A stretch of DNA of 64,000 bases from Holophagae bacterium. GTDB taxonomy: Bacteria; Acidobacteriota; Holophagae; Acanthopleuribacterales; Acanthopleuribacteraceae. The notes beneath the pieces were generated by a model, which was not told the DNA's origin, did not search any database, and saw nothing but the letters and a program-made list of their open reading frames with translations. Shown here piece by piece: positions 35,288 through 44,872 of this stretch (its first letter is position 1; each line of letters starts with the position of its first letter). Location of the stretch: the NCBI GenBank assembly GCA_029263455.1, contig JAJCXM010000008.1, forward strand, positions 806,001-870,000, read 5' to 3'. The position numbers and the translations under genes were made by a program.

Positions 35288-35816
35288 GTTTATTGGCTTT
35301 GATTATTGCTCGAAATTTCCCATCCTTAATCGATGAATCCCCGCGTTTAAACGAGAATGTCCCGCGGATCTCTTTGCCGTTATCCGATTCGATGACAATC
35401 TCGGCGCCCGTAAGCAGCATATGTTTCGCTTTAGTCAAACTTTCAAGGACCTCCTTTTCCATTTCCGTTTCCGATTGGGTATTGAGTCCGACTACCAGGA
35501 AAATTGATGATCCCATGGGTGTCATGCTGGCTTCATAGGTTCCTGGTCCTGCATAGTCTCTGATACTGAGCTCTAATGACTGTCGAACAACTTTAGTTTC
35601 GTAACTGCCTTCAGACTTGCTGCCAGATATTTTGAGTATATTTTCTCTAATCCTGGCGCGCGCTGAAAACGCTTGCCATTCAACCCCATTGAGCAACATG
35701 GTGAGTTCGCCACGGTCCTTATCCTTTCGGTTCTTTTCTTTTGGCTTATCGTCTTGGGCACAACTGGTCAAAGCGAAGAGCAAACTAAGCAAAGCGATTG
35801 GTGTTGTCACTGACAT
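35277..35816 (-). CDS. putative lipoprotein, function unknown
   Basis: 179 residues. A signal peptide ends in a lipobox, ALTSC, followed by a highly charged spacer (DDKPKEKNRKDKDRG). The mature part is a beta-rich domain of about 140 residues (LTMLLNGVEWQAFSARARI, LELSIRDYAGPGTYEAS, EIRGTFSFKRGD) resembling the DUF6252-type lipoproteins in layout. It is probably bound to the outer or inner membrane. The 3' end overlaps the kinase gene by 11 bases, with no terminator between the convergent genes. Confidence 0.6.
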   Translation of the reverse strand: MSVTTPIALLSLLFALTSCAQDDKPKEKNRKDKDRGELTMLLNGVEWQAFSARARIRENILKISGSKSEGSYETKVVRQSLELSIRDYAGPGTYEASMTPMGSSIFLVVGLNTQSETEMEKEVLESLTKAKHMLLTGAEIVIESDNGKEIRGTFSFKRGDSSIKDGKFRAIIKANKPKD

Positions 35817-35975
35817 AATTCATAGCCTCCCGAATCGCTAAGTATTACATGGCCTGGATTTCGACGCGGCAAAATAGGACTACGCGATAATGTCAGCTGG
35901 ATAAATGTTTAGGCCTTTCGTTTAGTAGAGAGTCGGTCGCAATGGTTAAGCTTATTTGGGACGCCGAGATCATTG

Positions 35976-36800
35976 CTAGAATTCAGTGTGTTTGACGTAG
36001 CGCATGCTTGTGATGAGTTTCCCGTTGCCTAGCAAACGATAATCCCAGCCAAGGAAATAGGGAGCTGATTGTGAGATGTAGAATCTGCAAAGAATCGAGC
36101 GTTCGGGGTTCGTCAATTGAACCTCCCATACCTGGTGGTCGACGCCAGATGTGTCTTTGAAGATAGTCTTGCCCTTTACATAAATCGCTGGTTCTACTTG
36201 AGTCGAGTCTTGATAACGGAACCCGCGGTAGCGGAATTGAAGCCCGTCTCGTAATTCAAGCCGCGGTAGATAGAAGGGAAGCGCTGCGAAGTCTAGGAAT
36301 TTGACCTGCGTATCCATTTTTTTCGTTTTTGATTCGCCATCTTCTTGGATGTCTACCTGAACAACTTGGTCCGGCTTGAATTGCACCCATTGGTGAGAGC
36401 CCATCCATGTTCTTTCGCCCGGTTGTCCTGCAAATCGGGAGACGATTTGATGGTTATCCTGCAGAACGATGAGGTAGTCGATGGCTGGCGCGCCATCTGC
36501 AACGTGGGCGTTGGATACGGAACTCCATTGAATCCAGAACGCCGGTTTGCTGTGGAAGAAGACTTTAAAGACATCCAGATTCATGGTGGTGTCTACATAT
36601 TTACCAGAAGCCAACGAACCGTCAGGAAAACGGGCTTCGTATTGCACTCGTATGTCGGTGGAATCTAGTTTACGAAGATTCAAGTCTCCAGCTTGGTAAA
36701 GAGGCCATGATTCCATGTCGGCGAATGCCTCGATATCCTGTGCGCCTTCGTCACAGCAAAGTGCAAAGCCAAAGCTTAGTAATATGGTTAATAGTTTCAT
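35976..36800 (-). CDS. secreted or lipoprotein-like hypothetical protein
   Basis: 274 residues from an ATG with GGAAGGTG just upstream. The N terminus MKLLTILLSFGFALCCDEG is a signal peptide with possible lipidation at Cys16 or Cys17. The rest is a beta-rich domain of about 240 residues (DIRVQYEARFPDGSLASGKY, GLQFRYRGFRY, SILCRFYISQSAPYFLGW) that recalls periplasmic DUF3108-like proteins, but a firm family is not claimed. It is divergent from the CadC-like regulator at 36929 and shares its promoter region. Confidence 0.55.
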   Translation of the reverse strand: MKLLTILLSFGFALCCDEGAQDIEAFADMESWPLYQAGDLNLRKLDSTDIRVQYEARFPDGSLASGKYVDTTMNLDVFKVFFHSKPAFWIQWSSVSNAHVADGAPAIDYLIVLQDNHQIVSRFAGQPGERTWMGSHQWVQFKPDQVVQVDIQEDGESKTKKMDTQVKFLDFAALPFYLPRLELRDGLQFRYRGFRYQDSTQVEPAIYVKGKTIFKDTSGVDHQVWEVQLTNPERSILCRFYISQSAPYFLGWDYRLLGNGKLITSMRYVKHTEF

Positions 36801-36928
36801 CGTTCACCTTCCATTGGTTGTGTTATCGACATCATGGTTGCCGAAAGACATTTCGTTCAATCGACGGCTGGTGAATTATGTGTGAACTATCGCTGAACTC
36901 GTCAGGCTCAAAGCCGTAGACTTAATAC

Positions 36929-38320
36929 ATGTGGAAAAAACGACCGAACTTGGTGGCGTTCGACAGTTTTGTACTCGATCCCGAGTCACGAGAAATCTAT
37001 CGCCTAGGTAAAAAGATAGATCTGCAAGCGAAGCCGTTCCTGTTGTTGATGGCACTCGCGCGCCGGCCCGGCCACGTCATAACGCGCCAAGCATTGCAGT
37101 TGGAGTTGTGGGGTGAATCAGCGGTAGATGCACGTTCGGGCTTGAACACCGCGGTGAGAAAAGTCCGCGAAGCTCTGGCTGACAATGCCGACCAACCTCG
37201 ATACATCGAGACGATCCCGCGCTTGGGCTATCGATTCATGAGTACTGTGCGAGTTCACAAGAAGGCGAGGTCACCTCGCTTCCTAAGCCAGGACGTCAAA
37301 CGAGCAGCTTGGGTAGCTATGCTTGTATGCTTGATCCTAGTTGTCGCGGCATTGACAATGACCGCTGATAAGCAGCTTCACGCCGATTCGTCTGCTTCTC
37401 GCATGGGCCAATATCTTTTGGAAAAGCATGACATACCAAGCTTGGAGCGCGCAGTCGATTATTTTCAGCTAGCCATTCAACACAATAATGCTTCGCATCA
37501 GGACTGGCTCGGTTTAGCGCGCTGTCGATATCAATTGTCATGGCAAAAACGTGATCCTGTCGAAGCGGATTCTGCTTTTCAAGCGGCGAATCGAGTACTT
37601 GACATTGATCCCACGAATGCTTTCGCCTTGCTCTTGGCGAGTGAATATCGATTCTATTTCTTGCGCCAAGAATGGCCACTTAATTTGGAAGATGTGCTTG
37701 ATTATGGGGGCAACGACCCTGAGATTGTTAATCGTGTTGCCAATTTGTGTGCGCTTAGCGGACAAGACACGCGCGCCATTGACCTAAAAAAACGGGTCAC
37801 TTCTATGGATCCTGGCGCATATGCCGTAAACGCTGAATTAGGCTATTACCTGTATAAAGTAAATCGCTATTCGGAGGCCATTGAGGCATGTCGCGAAGCA
37901 TTGCAACTTGAGCCACAATACGTGCCGGCAAGATTTGTTCTTGTTCGTTCACTTTTTGCTAGTCATGCCCTTGAGGAAGCCAAATCAGAAGCGTCACCCT
38001 TAATGTCGTCTTTTGGCTGCGACGAAGCAGAGTTGGCGATTTTTCGAGATGCTGAGCCAGGTAACGTATTGGACATGGTTTATGCGGCACAGTTGCGGTT
38101 CTTGTTAGGCCAGGATCATGGGGTGCCAGCAACCCGGCTGGCGGCTGTTTATGCACAGAACGGCGATGCTCAGGCCGCTATGCAGCAGTTAATACTCGCT
38201 TTTGACAAAAGCGAACCTCATTTGATCTATGCCTTTAGCGATCCCGATTTTGCGCCTTTGATAGGTTTGAATTCCTTTCAACAACTGAAGGAGCGCTTCT
38301 ACTCTGGTTTGGAAAGCTAA
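36929..38320 (+). CDS. CadC/ToxR-like membrane transcription regulator with periplasmic TPRs
   Basis: 463 residues. Residues 1-105 form an OmpR/PhoB-type winged helix: VAFDSFVLDPESREIYR, KIDLQAKPFLLLMALARRPG, RQALQLELWG, NTAVRKVREALADN and the wing YIETIPRLGYRFM. One membrane helix follows (AAWVAMLVCLILVVAALTM, about residues 127-147). The periplasmic part holds TPR-like helices (FQLAIQHNNASHQDWLGLAR, RYSEAIEACREALQLEPQYV). It is a one-component regulator that binds DNA from the membrane and senses an outside signal. No ribosome site is evident at the ATG. Confidence 0.9.
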   Translation: MWKKRPNLVAFDSFVLDPESREIYRLGKKIDLQAKPFLLLMALARRPGHVITRQALQLELWGESAVDARSGLNTAVRKVREALADNADQPRYIETIPRLGYRFMSTVRVHKKARSPRFLSQDVKRAAWVAMLVCLILVVAALTMTADKQLHADSSASRMGQYLLEKHDIPSLERAVDYFQLAIQHNNASHQDWLGLARCRYQLSWQKRDPVEADSAFQAANRVLDIDPTNAFALLLASEYRFYFLRQEWPLNLEDVLDYGGNDPEIVNRVANLCALSGQDTRAIDLKKRVTSMDPGAYAVNAELGYYLYKVNRYSEAIEACREALQLEPQYVPARFVLVRSLFASHALEEAKSEASPLMSSFGCDEAELAIFRDAEPGNVLDMVYAAQLRFLLGQDHGVPATRLAAVYAQNGDAQAAMQQLILAFDKSEPHLIYAFSDPDFAPLIGLNSFQQLKERFYSGLES

Positions 38321-38420
38321 CCTAAACCAATGTTGTTAAAAGAATGGCCAAGCGGGGTTACTTGGTCATTCACTAGTCGAACACCGTACAATATAGTCAA
38401 CAATTGAGTTGGGAGGAAGT

Positions 38421-39455
38421 TTGGCTTTTGAAGCGGCGGTTTTGTTACTAATCATCTTTCAATGCTGCATTTTTGTCACATTTCTGATTATTGAACCCAA
38501 TCGTCGGACGCTTGCTAACCGCTTCTTGGCGGCTCTTTTAACTGTGCTTGCGGCTCACATGAGCCTAAATCTTTTGGGCCCGATGTATGAGCAGTGGGTC
38601 AATGATACGGGCTCAGTTGATTTTCGACGCTCGCTTGCCTTTGCCTACGGTCCGCTCTTCTACTTTTACCTTAAAGCTTTGATCATACGTGGATTCAAAG
38701 TTGTGGGTATGGTCTGGCTGCATTTAGTTGCGCCAGTCGCTGTATGTGGAATGTCTTTTGTGTACGACATTCCTGTTGGGGTCATGGCGCCAGCCATATT
38801 TATTTCCGTCGGGCTCTACTTAGGGTCTGGAATCATGCTGGTTCGATATTACCATCGCGTGCTTTTCCAGCATTACAGCCAGGCTGATAGCGTCATGTTG
38901 CGTTGGGTCTATATCACGGTGAGTTTGCTGTTAATTGTTTTTGTATTGGACGTGTCGCAGTTCTTCACTTCATCAAGTCTCATCTCCGAAATGGTGTTTT
39001 TGACGTTACTAGTCTTTGTTAGCGCTTTCGTGTTCCAGGCCATGAAGCATCCTTTAACCTTCGCTGGAATTAGTGGCCGCGAGGAAGATCTGAGTGACGT
39101 CATACCTGCTAGTTTCGATATCGATGTACAGGAAAAATTGACTCAGCTTATGCGTGAACAACAACCCTATTTGGACGCCAACCTCACCTTATCTGATTTG
39201 GCTAGCCAGGTGAACTTGTCTGCCCGTGAGCTGTCGCGTTTCATAAACAATCAGATCGGTTGTAATTTTCCCGAATACATCAACGGTTTCCGAATTGAAG
39301 AAGCAAAAAGGCGATTGAAGGAAGAACGAGAAACGGTCCTGGAGACATTATACGCCGTGGGATTCAACTCGAAATCCTCGTTCAATACGCTTTTCAAACG
39401 CAAGACTGGACTGACGCCTAGCCAGTTTAAAGAGCAAGAAAAATCAGGAGCCTGA
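38421..39455 (+). CDS. AraC-family regulator with N-terminal multi-membrane sensor
   Basis: 344 residues from the TTG at 38421, which has GGGAGGA directly upstream; an upstream in-frame TTG (38409) lies before this site. Residues 1-205 form about seven hydrophobic segments (AAVLLLIIFQCCIFVTFLII, LLLIVFVLDVSQFFTSS), a 7TM-type sensor. The C-terminal 100 residues are an AraC DNA-binding domain: TLSDLASQVNLSARELSRFIN, FPEYINGFRIEEAKRRL, LYAVGFNSKSSFNTLFKRKTG. It lies upstream of the thiol-redox gene at 39623. A pair of 15-bp direct repeats 20 bp apart, typical of AraC-type sites, lies between the two genes. Confidence 0.92.
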   Translation: MAFEAAVLLLIIFQCCIFVTFLIIEPNRRTLANRFLAALLTVLAAHMSLNLLGPMYEQWVNDTGSVDFRRSLAFAYGPLFYFYLKALIIRGFKVVGMVWLHLVAPVAVCGMSFVYDIPVGVMAPAIFISVGLYLGSGIMLVRYYHRVLFQHYSQADSVMLRWVYITVSLLLIVFVLDVSQFFTSSSLISEMVFLTLLVFVSAFVFQAMKHPLTFAGISGREEDLSDVIPASFDIDVQEKLTQLMREQQPYLDANLTLSDLASQVNLSARELSRFINNQIGCNFPEYINGFRIEEAKRRLKEERETVLETLYAVGFNSKSSFNTLFKRKTGLTPSQFKEQEKSGA

Positions 39456-39478
39456 TTTAGCGATCACGCGCAAATTAG

Positions 39479-39513
39479 GCGTTCGGAATCATGCTAATGC
39501 GTTCGGATTCATG
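39479..39513 (+). promoter_or_regulatory. pair of 15-bp direct repeats, probable AraC-type operator
   Basis: GCGTTCGGAATCATG (39479-39493) and GCGTTCGGATTCATG (39499-39513) differ by one base and are 20 bp apart, close to two helical turns. They lie right after the membrane AraC regulator and 110 bp before the thiol-redox gene. Confidence 0.7.
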
Positions 39514-39622
39514 GATATTTGGTTCTGATTTACGTATACGAACGACAGCATCACTCGTTGATGGCTAAGTTATGGACCACAAGGTAGCGGTGCCTAACCG
39601 CTTCATTTTTTTTGGAGGTCCC

Positions 39623-40708
39623 ATGTCAATGAGAATTCTTTTTATGTCTTTCGTGTTTATGGCGACGGGCATTTTGTATGCGGCACAGAATGTCGTCATT
39701 AAGGTGACGGCAAATGAGGCCGACATCGAAATTACCGAGTACGATTTTAAATCGGCGAATTACCAACCATTCCTGAAGAAATCTGTCACTATGGAACAGG
39801 TCCTCTTGGATAAAAAGTTCGTTGAACCGCGCGTCATGCGCTTATCGGTCAATGATGAGTCTCAGGGGCGACTATTTGTTGATGGGCCAGGTTTGATTCA
39901 TATCGAGGTTTCCGACGACGGCAAAACCAAAGTGTCAGGTTGTGTCGGCCGCGAGAAACTAGACAAATTCAACAATCTTGTGGGCGAATGGCAACAAAAG
40001 TTTGAGCCGCTCAAAGTCCAAGCAGAAGCACTGTTGGACAAGGGCGCATTTGACGAAATTAAAAGGGTAAGAGCGCAAGCAGACGATATGTTGATTGAGT
40101 TTTTTGCAGTGATGGAAACCGCGTTAATGGATATGGGTTCCTCGTCTGCTGCATTTGTGGCTTTACAGTATCTGGATGTCTACAAACAATCAGACATGTT
40201 CAAAATGGTTCTGGAGAACAACCGTTCCAACTACCCTAACGCGGGCATCACGACACGATTAGCTGAGATTATTGAACGCGCATCAATCCTGGCTCCGGGC
40301 CGCCGTCTCGATAACATCACCTTAGCCAATGCGGCTGGCAAAAACGTTTCCTTGAAGGACTACAAGAGCAAACTTGTGTTGGTCGATTTTTGGGCTTCAT
40401 GGTGTCCGAACTGTCGCATCGAATTCCCAAATTTGCAGGCGCTGTATAAGCAATACAACGATCGTGGTTTTGAGATCCTGGGCGTGACGTCCAAAGACAG
40501 TGAATCAGCTTGGCGACGTATCCTAAAACAAGCCGACATGCCTTGGGCCAACGTTTTTGATGCCAGTGGTGATGTCTTTGATCACCTATCCATTACCCAG
40601 TTGCCTGCAAACGTCCTGATCGACGAACAGGGCATCATCATCAAGTCTCATCTGACGACGGAGGAGTTAGGTCGTTATTTAGCAGATAAATACGACCATA
40701 TCAGATGA
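39623..40708 (+). CDS. periplasmic TlpA/ResA-like thioredoxin with N-terminal DUF4369-like region
   Basis: 361 residues from ATG 39623, 5 bases after GGAGGT and leading into a signal peptide (MRILFMSFVFMATGILYAA); earlier in-frame starts at 39572 lack a ribosome site. Residues 30-200 are a DUF4369-like domain with a helical stretch (GEWQQKFEPLKVQAEALLDK). The C-terminal 140 residues are a TlpA/ResA thioredoxin: RRLDNITLANAAGKNVSLKD, VLVDFWASWCPNCRIEFPNL with the redox Cys pair, and the later cis-Pro QLPANVLID. It probably reduces disulfides on secreted proteins. It is probably controlled by the AraC-type regulator upstream. Confidence 0.88.
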   Translation: MSMRILFMSFVFMATGILYAAQNVVIKVTANEADIEITEYDFKSANYQPFLKKSVTMEQVLLDKKFVEPRVMRLSVNDESQGRLFVDGPGLIHIEVSDDGKTKVSGCVGREKLDKFNNLVGEWQQKFEPLKVQAEALLDKGAFDEIKRVRAQADDMLIEFFAVMETALMDMGSSSAAFVALQYLDVYKQSDMFKMVLENNRSNYPNAGITTRLAEIIERASILAPGRRLDNITLANAAGKNVSLKDYKSKLVLVDFWASWCPNCRIEFPNLQALYKQYNDRGFEILGVTSKDSESAWRRILKQADMPWANVFDASGDVFDHLSITQLPANVLIDEQGIIIKSHLTTEELGRYLADKYDHIR

Positions 40709-40749
40709 CCTGCGAAGGTTATTCCGCAACCCAGGTCGTCGACTAATGT

Positions 40750-40790
40750 GTGCGGGTGTCGTCAGTATAAATGCGACTGCGACACCGCAC
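40750..40790. terminator. hairpin after the TlpA-like gene
   Basis: GTGCGGGTGTCG (40750-40761) pairs with CGACACCGCAC (40780-40790), with one bulged G, forming about 11 bp. No T tract follows, so it may be factor-assisted termination or 3'-end protection. Confidence 0.35.
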
Positions 40791-40923
40791 TACTCCAATA
40801 ATTGGCAATCTCAACAAACATGTTCGAAATGAATGGGTCAGTGTTCAACGGTGCAATAGCATAGAATGAATAGCAGTTACCCATTCATCCAGTGGGCATT
40901 TCCATTTCACGTTGGAGAGAGCT

Positions 40924-42216
40924 ATGACTGACTCGTCGCTTGAAGCCTATCGGCAAACTGTACGTTCGCTAAGCGACCGAGTTGTTGAAGCGCAACGGCC
41001 CATTCGCATACTTGATGCCATAAAGTGGGATTCAAGCGTCCAAGAACAATTCTTCAATTCAGGATTCAAGGAACAACCCAAAGTCGATCAAACCTATTAC
41101 CAATCGCGAGAATTAGGCTTCGATCTCACGGCTAAACGTGAACAGTTCTATGAGATTGCTCGTGATGCCCAGCGCCAACTCGGACAGTTCAATCCCATAT
41201 GCATTATCTTGCGTCGTATTTGTCGGGAATATCGGGTTGTTCTGAGGATGCTTGAATCGAGAGGCACATCTGAGTTCTCCCTCCTTAGCCAGGAACTTTA
41301 TGGCTCCGCTGGCGATGCGCTTCATCCTGGCGATCCTACCCTGGCAGATCTTGGCTCGCTCATGATTGATACGCTTGATAATCTGGACAAATCTGAGCTA
41401 GCCAAAGGGGAAGTCAAGAATATTAATGGCGAGCAAGCTGCTGCTATTTTGCAAGAACGTCTCAGCAATCACTTTAAGGACAGCGAGTTACCTATTCGCG
41501 TGGTCATCAGTGATGGCATCGTGGCTGATGCCGCAGCAGGCTCCGACTATCTGAAAATTCGCAAAGAGGGCCAATTTAATTTGCGCGACCTGCGTCTTCT
41601 TGAGATTCATGAGGGTTGGGTGCATCTGGGTACGACAATCAATGGTCTAAGCCAGCCCTACTGCACTTTTTTGGGTAAGGGACCGCCCTCGTCCACGGTC
41701 ACCCAGGAAGGGCTTGCCATGTTGATGGAGGTGATTGGTTTTGCGTCACACCCGGGTCGGTTGAGACGTCTAACTAACCGAATCCAAGGTATCAATATGG
41801 CGGAACAGGGTGCAACTTTTCTGGATGTATTCGAATATTTTCGTGAACAGGGTTTCTCGGATGAGGACAGCTACAAGAATACGGTGCGCGTGTACCGTGG
41901 TAGTACACCAACAATGGGTCCATTCACTAAAGATATCTCATATTCGAAGGGCTTCATTTTGATCTATAACTTCATCCGTTTGGCAGTGAAACGCGGCTTA
42001 CTCGAACGTATCCCGCTCTTGTTTTGCGGCAAAACGACCTTAGAGGATATTAAGGTTCTGGCCAATTTGGTTGATGAAGGCCTGGTGGTGCCACCTAAAT
42101 TCTTGCCACCGCAGTTCTCCGATATTTCGGCGCTGGCCGCATGGATGTGTTATTCCAATTTCCTAAACAAACTGAACCTTAAACAAATCGAAGCCGACTA
42201 CGCCAGTATCTTGTAG
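40924..42216 (+). CDS. DUF1704 (QEGLA-motif) metallopeptidase-like protein
   Basis: 430 residues from ATG 40924, after GGAGAG. The family is clear from LLEIHEGWVHLGTTINGLSQ, carrying a zinc-type HExxxH motif, and from the QEGLA signature TQEGLAMLMEVIGFAS. The domain is described as a flavohemoglobin expression-modulating QEGLA family, and its eukaryotic relatives (KIAA0895/MATCAP) are tyrosine carboxypeptidases of tubulin; bacterial substrates are unknown. Length fits the family. It is monocistronic by spacing, with 215 bases before it and 223 after. Confidence 0.9.
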   Translation: MTDSSLEAYRQTVRSLSDRVVEAQRPIRILDAIKWDSSVQEQFFNSGFKEQPKVDQTYYQSRELGFDLTAKREQFYEIARDAQRQLGQFNPICIILRRICREYRVVLRMLESRGTSEFSLLSQELYGSAGDALHPGDPTLADLGSLMIDTLDNLDKSELAKGEVKNINGEQAAAILQERLSNHFKDSELPIRVVISDGIVADAAAGSDYLKIRKEGQFNLRDLRLLEIHEGWVHLGTTINGLSQPYCTFLGKGPPSSTVTQEGLAMLMEVIGFASHPGRLRRLTNRIQGINMAEQGATFLDVFEYFREQGFSDEDSYKNTVRVYRGSTPTMGPFTKDISYSKGFILIYNFIRLAVKRGLLERIPLLFCGKTTLEDIKVLANLVDEGLVVPPKFLPPQFSDISALAAWMCYSNFLNKLNLKQIEADYASIL

Positions 42217-42439
42217 GGATGTCAGCACATCGCTTTTCTTGAGAGCTTTAGTTCGCTTGACGTGTTCTAGAAATAGAGAATTTGATCCGATTTCACCTGT
42301 TTGACTAAGCAGACCAGTGGCTTGAAATCATCTTTGTTCCAGTCGACAAGGGTGTAATAGAAAGGGACCAAGCTTAAGAAGTATTAGAGTTTTTCCGATG
42401 ATGAAGGTACATACATTCATTCCAGGAAAATCTATCTAA

Positions 42440-44869
42440 ATGTCTATTGAACCAACGCTTACAGACCCTAGCTCTGTTCCAGAACCCCACGAAAACCTCT
42501 CCTATCCCAAGAGAATAGGCAATTACCGTATTCTCAACGTCTTGGGTTCAGGCGGTATGGGTGATGTTTATCTCGCCCAACAGGCAGGACCGTTGCAACG
42601 ACAGGTTGCGTTAAAGATTATCCGCATGGGGCGTGAGTCTAAGGACGTGCTGACCCGTTTTGAGACTGAACGCCGAGCGTTGGCCTTGATGAATCACCCT
42701 TTTATTGCGCAAATATATGAGGCTGGTGCGACAGAGGATGCACGACCTTATTTCGTGATGGAGTTAGTGGAAGGGCAACCGATTACCGAGTTTTGTAAAC
42801 TCAATAATTTGGCTTTGGAAGATCGACTTTGGCTGTTTAGAAGAGTTTGCGAAGCCGTGCACTACGCGCACCAACGCGGCATCATTCACCGCGACCTAAA
42901 ACCTGGAAACATCCTTGTTTGCCAAGGAAAAGATGGCTTTGCGATTCCCAAAGTAATCGATTTTGGCGTCGCTAAAGCGATGGGCCAACTAAGCGAAGAT
43001 TTGAGTCTACAAACCTTGCCTGAACGTGTTGTGGGTACGCTCTACTACATGAGTCCTGAGCAAATGGAGGGGGTCGATGATATAGACATACGCACCGACG
43101 TATATGCGCTGGGTGTTTTGTTATACGAATTACTCGTGGGTCAGCTCCCTTTCGATCTGCCAAAGCAAGGAAATTTGTTGGCCGCCCACAAACTATTAGA
43201 ATCGTTACCCCAGCGTCCAAGTGATCGTATTGCCTCACTTGAAACGGGAGATGCAGTTTCTGATATTTCAGATCCGAAGGCGATGGCTCGCGCGTTACGT
43301 GGTGACTTGGATTGGATCACCATGAAGGCTTTGGATCGCAATCGTGATCGCCGATATGGATCTGTATTGGAATTCGAGACGGATATTCGACAATTCATGC
43401 AGCAACGTCCTGTATCGGCGAGACCTCCTAAGTCGAGCTATCGATTGTGGAAGTGGGTGCAACGTCACCGCTTGATGGCTATTTCTGGTGCCGTTGTATT
43501 GATATCGCTAAGCGGAGGTTTTGTCGCCTCCTCGGTCGCCTATTCAAAAGCAGAGACAGAACGCCAGCGCGCCATAGCTAGTGAAACGGCAGCCGTATCT
43601 GCCTTAGAGCGCACCAAACGAATGGAAGAACGCGCCAGTGCCGTGAATCAATTCTTGATCGACATGATTGGAGAATCCAACCCGGAAGATGGAAATCGTG
43701 ATGTCAAAGTACTTGATGTGTTGACGGCAGCTGAAGAGAGCCTTAAGAACGACCCCTCTTGGACGGTCGACGAGCGCGCATCACTGGAAGAAGCCCTTGG
43801 AAAGACGTTTCTAGGTTTGGGTGAGTTGGATCGATCGGTCGCACATTTAACATCGTGCATGGAGCAATTGGGCGATGACGTCATCGACCAGCGTCAAAAA
43901 TTGAGGGTCAAAGCCACGTTAGGACGTGCTCTTTTTGAATTAGGCAAGTTTGAAGAAGGTGTTGTACATCTGAACGATGTTATTGATCCTAAGAATGTTG
44001 ATTTGCAGCTTGACCCTGACAGTAAATCCAAGGCCCACAACAACTTAAGTTATTACTACATGACAAAGGGCGACTTTGACCAAGCCGAACGCCACCTACG
44101 CCAATCACGAGACTATTCGCTACTAACCCATGATGAGCGTCATTTGGACGTGATCACGACCGAAGCGAACTTAGGTTACTTGCTTGTTCAAAAACGTGAT
44201 TTCGTTAGTGCCGAGCCCATCGTTAGGCGTGTGCTCGAAGTGTATCGGCAGGATCGTGGGAACAGCGATCCGGCAACCATGACACAAATCAACAATCTTG
44301 GTGCCATTCTCGGTCACCTTGGCCGACACGATGAAGCACTTAATCTAGTGGAAGAGGCCTATGAACTCCAGCTACGGCACCTTGGTGAAAACCATCCCAA
44401 CACGTTGGGTACGATCAATAACTATGTGACGCAATTGGGAAAACTTGATCGCTACAGTGAGGCGCTGCCTTTGCAGACTAAATTGGTGGCATCGGCTGAG
44501 AAACTTTTTGGACTTGCTCATCCCAATACGATTACGGCCCAGATCAATTTGGCTCAGATCCAGATAGGACTTAAGCTTGCCGAAGAAGCCTTGTCGACAT
44601 TGGACCGTGCAGAACCCAACCTGTCAGAAGTGTTTCCTGAGAATCACTACCGTTTTTCCGACTTAGAACTATATCGAGCGAAAGCTCATTCGGCCAATGG
44701 CAATCACGAGAAGGCCGTTGAGCTATACGCAAAATTGGTCGAGACTTCACTTGCAGCCGAATTGCCGGAAGAGATTCACAATGGCTATGTGTCTGCGTAT
44801 GTAGAAGAATTAACTCAATTGGGGCGTAGCGACGAGGCCACGAACGTTCGTGAACGTTTCCAGTTTTAA
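42440..44869 (+). CDS. Ser/Thr protein kinase with C-terminal TPR repeats
   Basis: 809 residues. The kinase domain starts near residue 30 (IGNYRILNVLGSGGMGDVYLA), with VALKII (catalytic Lys), IIHRDLKPGN near residue 150, DFGVAKAM and MSPEQ, all intact. A membrane helix lies near residue 350 (LMAISGAVVLISLSGGFVA). The rest is TPR repeats of the kinesin-light-chain type (GELDRSVAHLTSCMEQLG, RHDEALNLVEEAYELQLRHLG). It is paralogous to the kinase at 32672 in layout but has a different N-terminal lead-in. It converges on the DUF423 gene with 3 bases between stops. No strong ribosome site precedes the ATG. Confidence 0.95.
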   Translation: MSIEPTLTDPSSVPEPHENLSYPKRIGNYRILNVLGSGGMGDVYLAQQAGPLQRQVALKIIRMGRESKDVLTRFETERRALALMNHPFIAQIYEAGATEDARPYFVMELVEGQPITEFCKLNNLALEDRLWLFRRVCEAVHYAHQRGIIHRDLKPGNILVCQGKDGFAIPKVIDFGVAKAMGQLSEDLSLQTLPERVVGTLYYMSPEQMEGVDDIDIRTDVYALGVLLYELLVGQLPFDLPKQGNLLAAHKLLESLPQRPSDRIASLETGDAVSDISDPKAMARALRGDLDWITMKALDRNRDRRYGSVLEFETDIRQFMQQRPVSARPPKSSYRLWKWVQRHRLMAISGAVVLISLSGGFVASSVAYSKAETERQRAIASETAAVSALERTKRMEERASAVNQFLIDMIGESNPEDGNRDVKVLDVLTAAEESLKNDPSWTVDERASLEEALGKTFLGLGELDRSVAHLTSCMEQLGDDVIDQRQKLRVKATLGRALFELGKFEEGVVHLNDVIDPKNVDLQLDPDSKSKAHNNLSYYYMTKGDFDQAERHLRQSRDYSLLTHDERHLDVITTEANLGYLLVQKRDFVSAEPIVRRVLEVYRQDRGNSDPATMTQINNLGAILGHLGRHDEALNLVEEAYELQLRHLGENHPNTLGTINNYVTQLGKLDRYSEALPLQTKLVASAEKLFGLAHPNTITAQINLAQIQIGLKLAEEALSTLDRAEPNLSEVFPENHYRFSDLELYRAKAHSANGNHEKAVELYAKLVETSLAAELPEEIHNGYVSAYVEELTQLGRSDEATNVRERFQF

Positions 44870-44872
44870 GTA

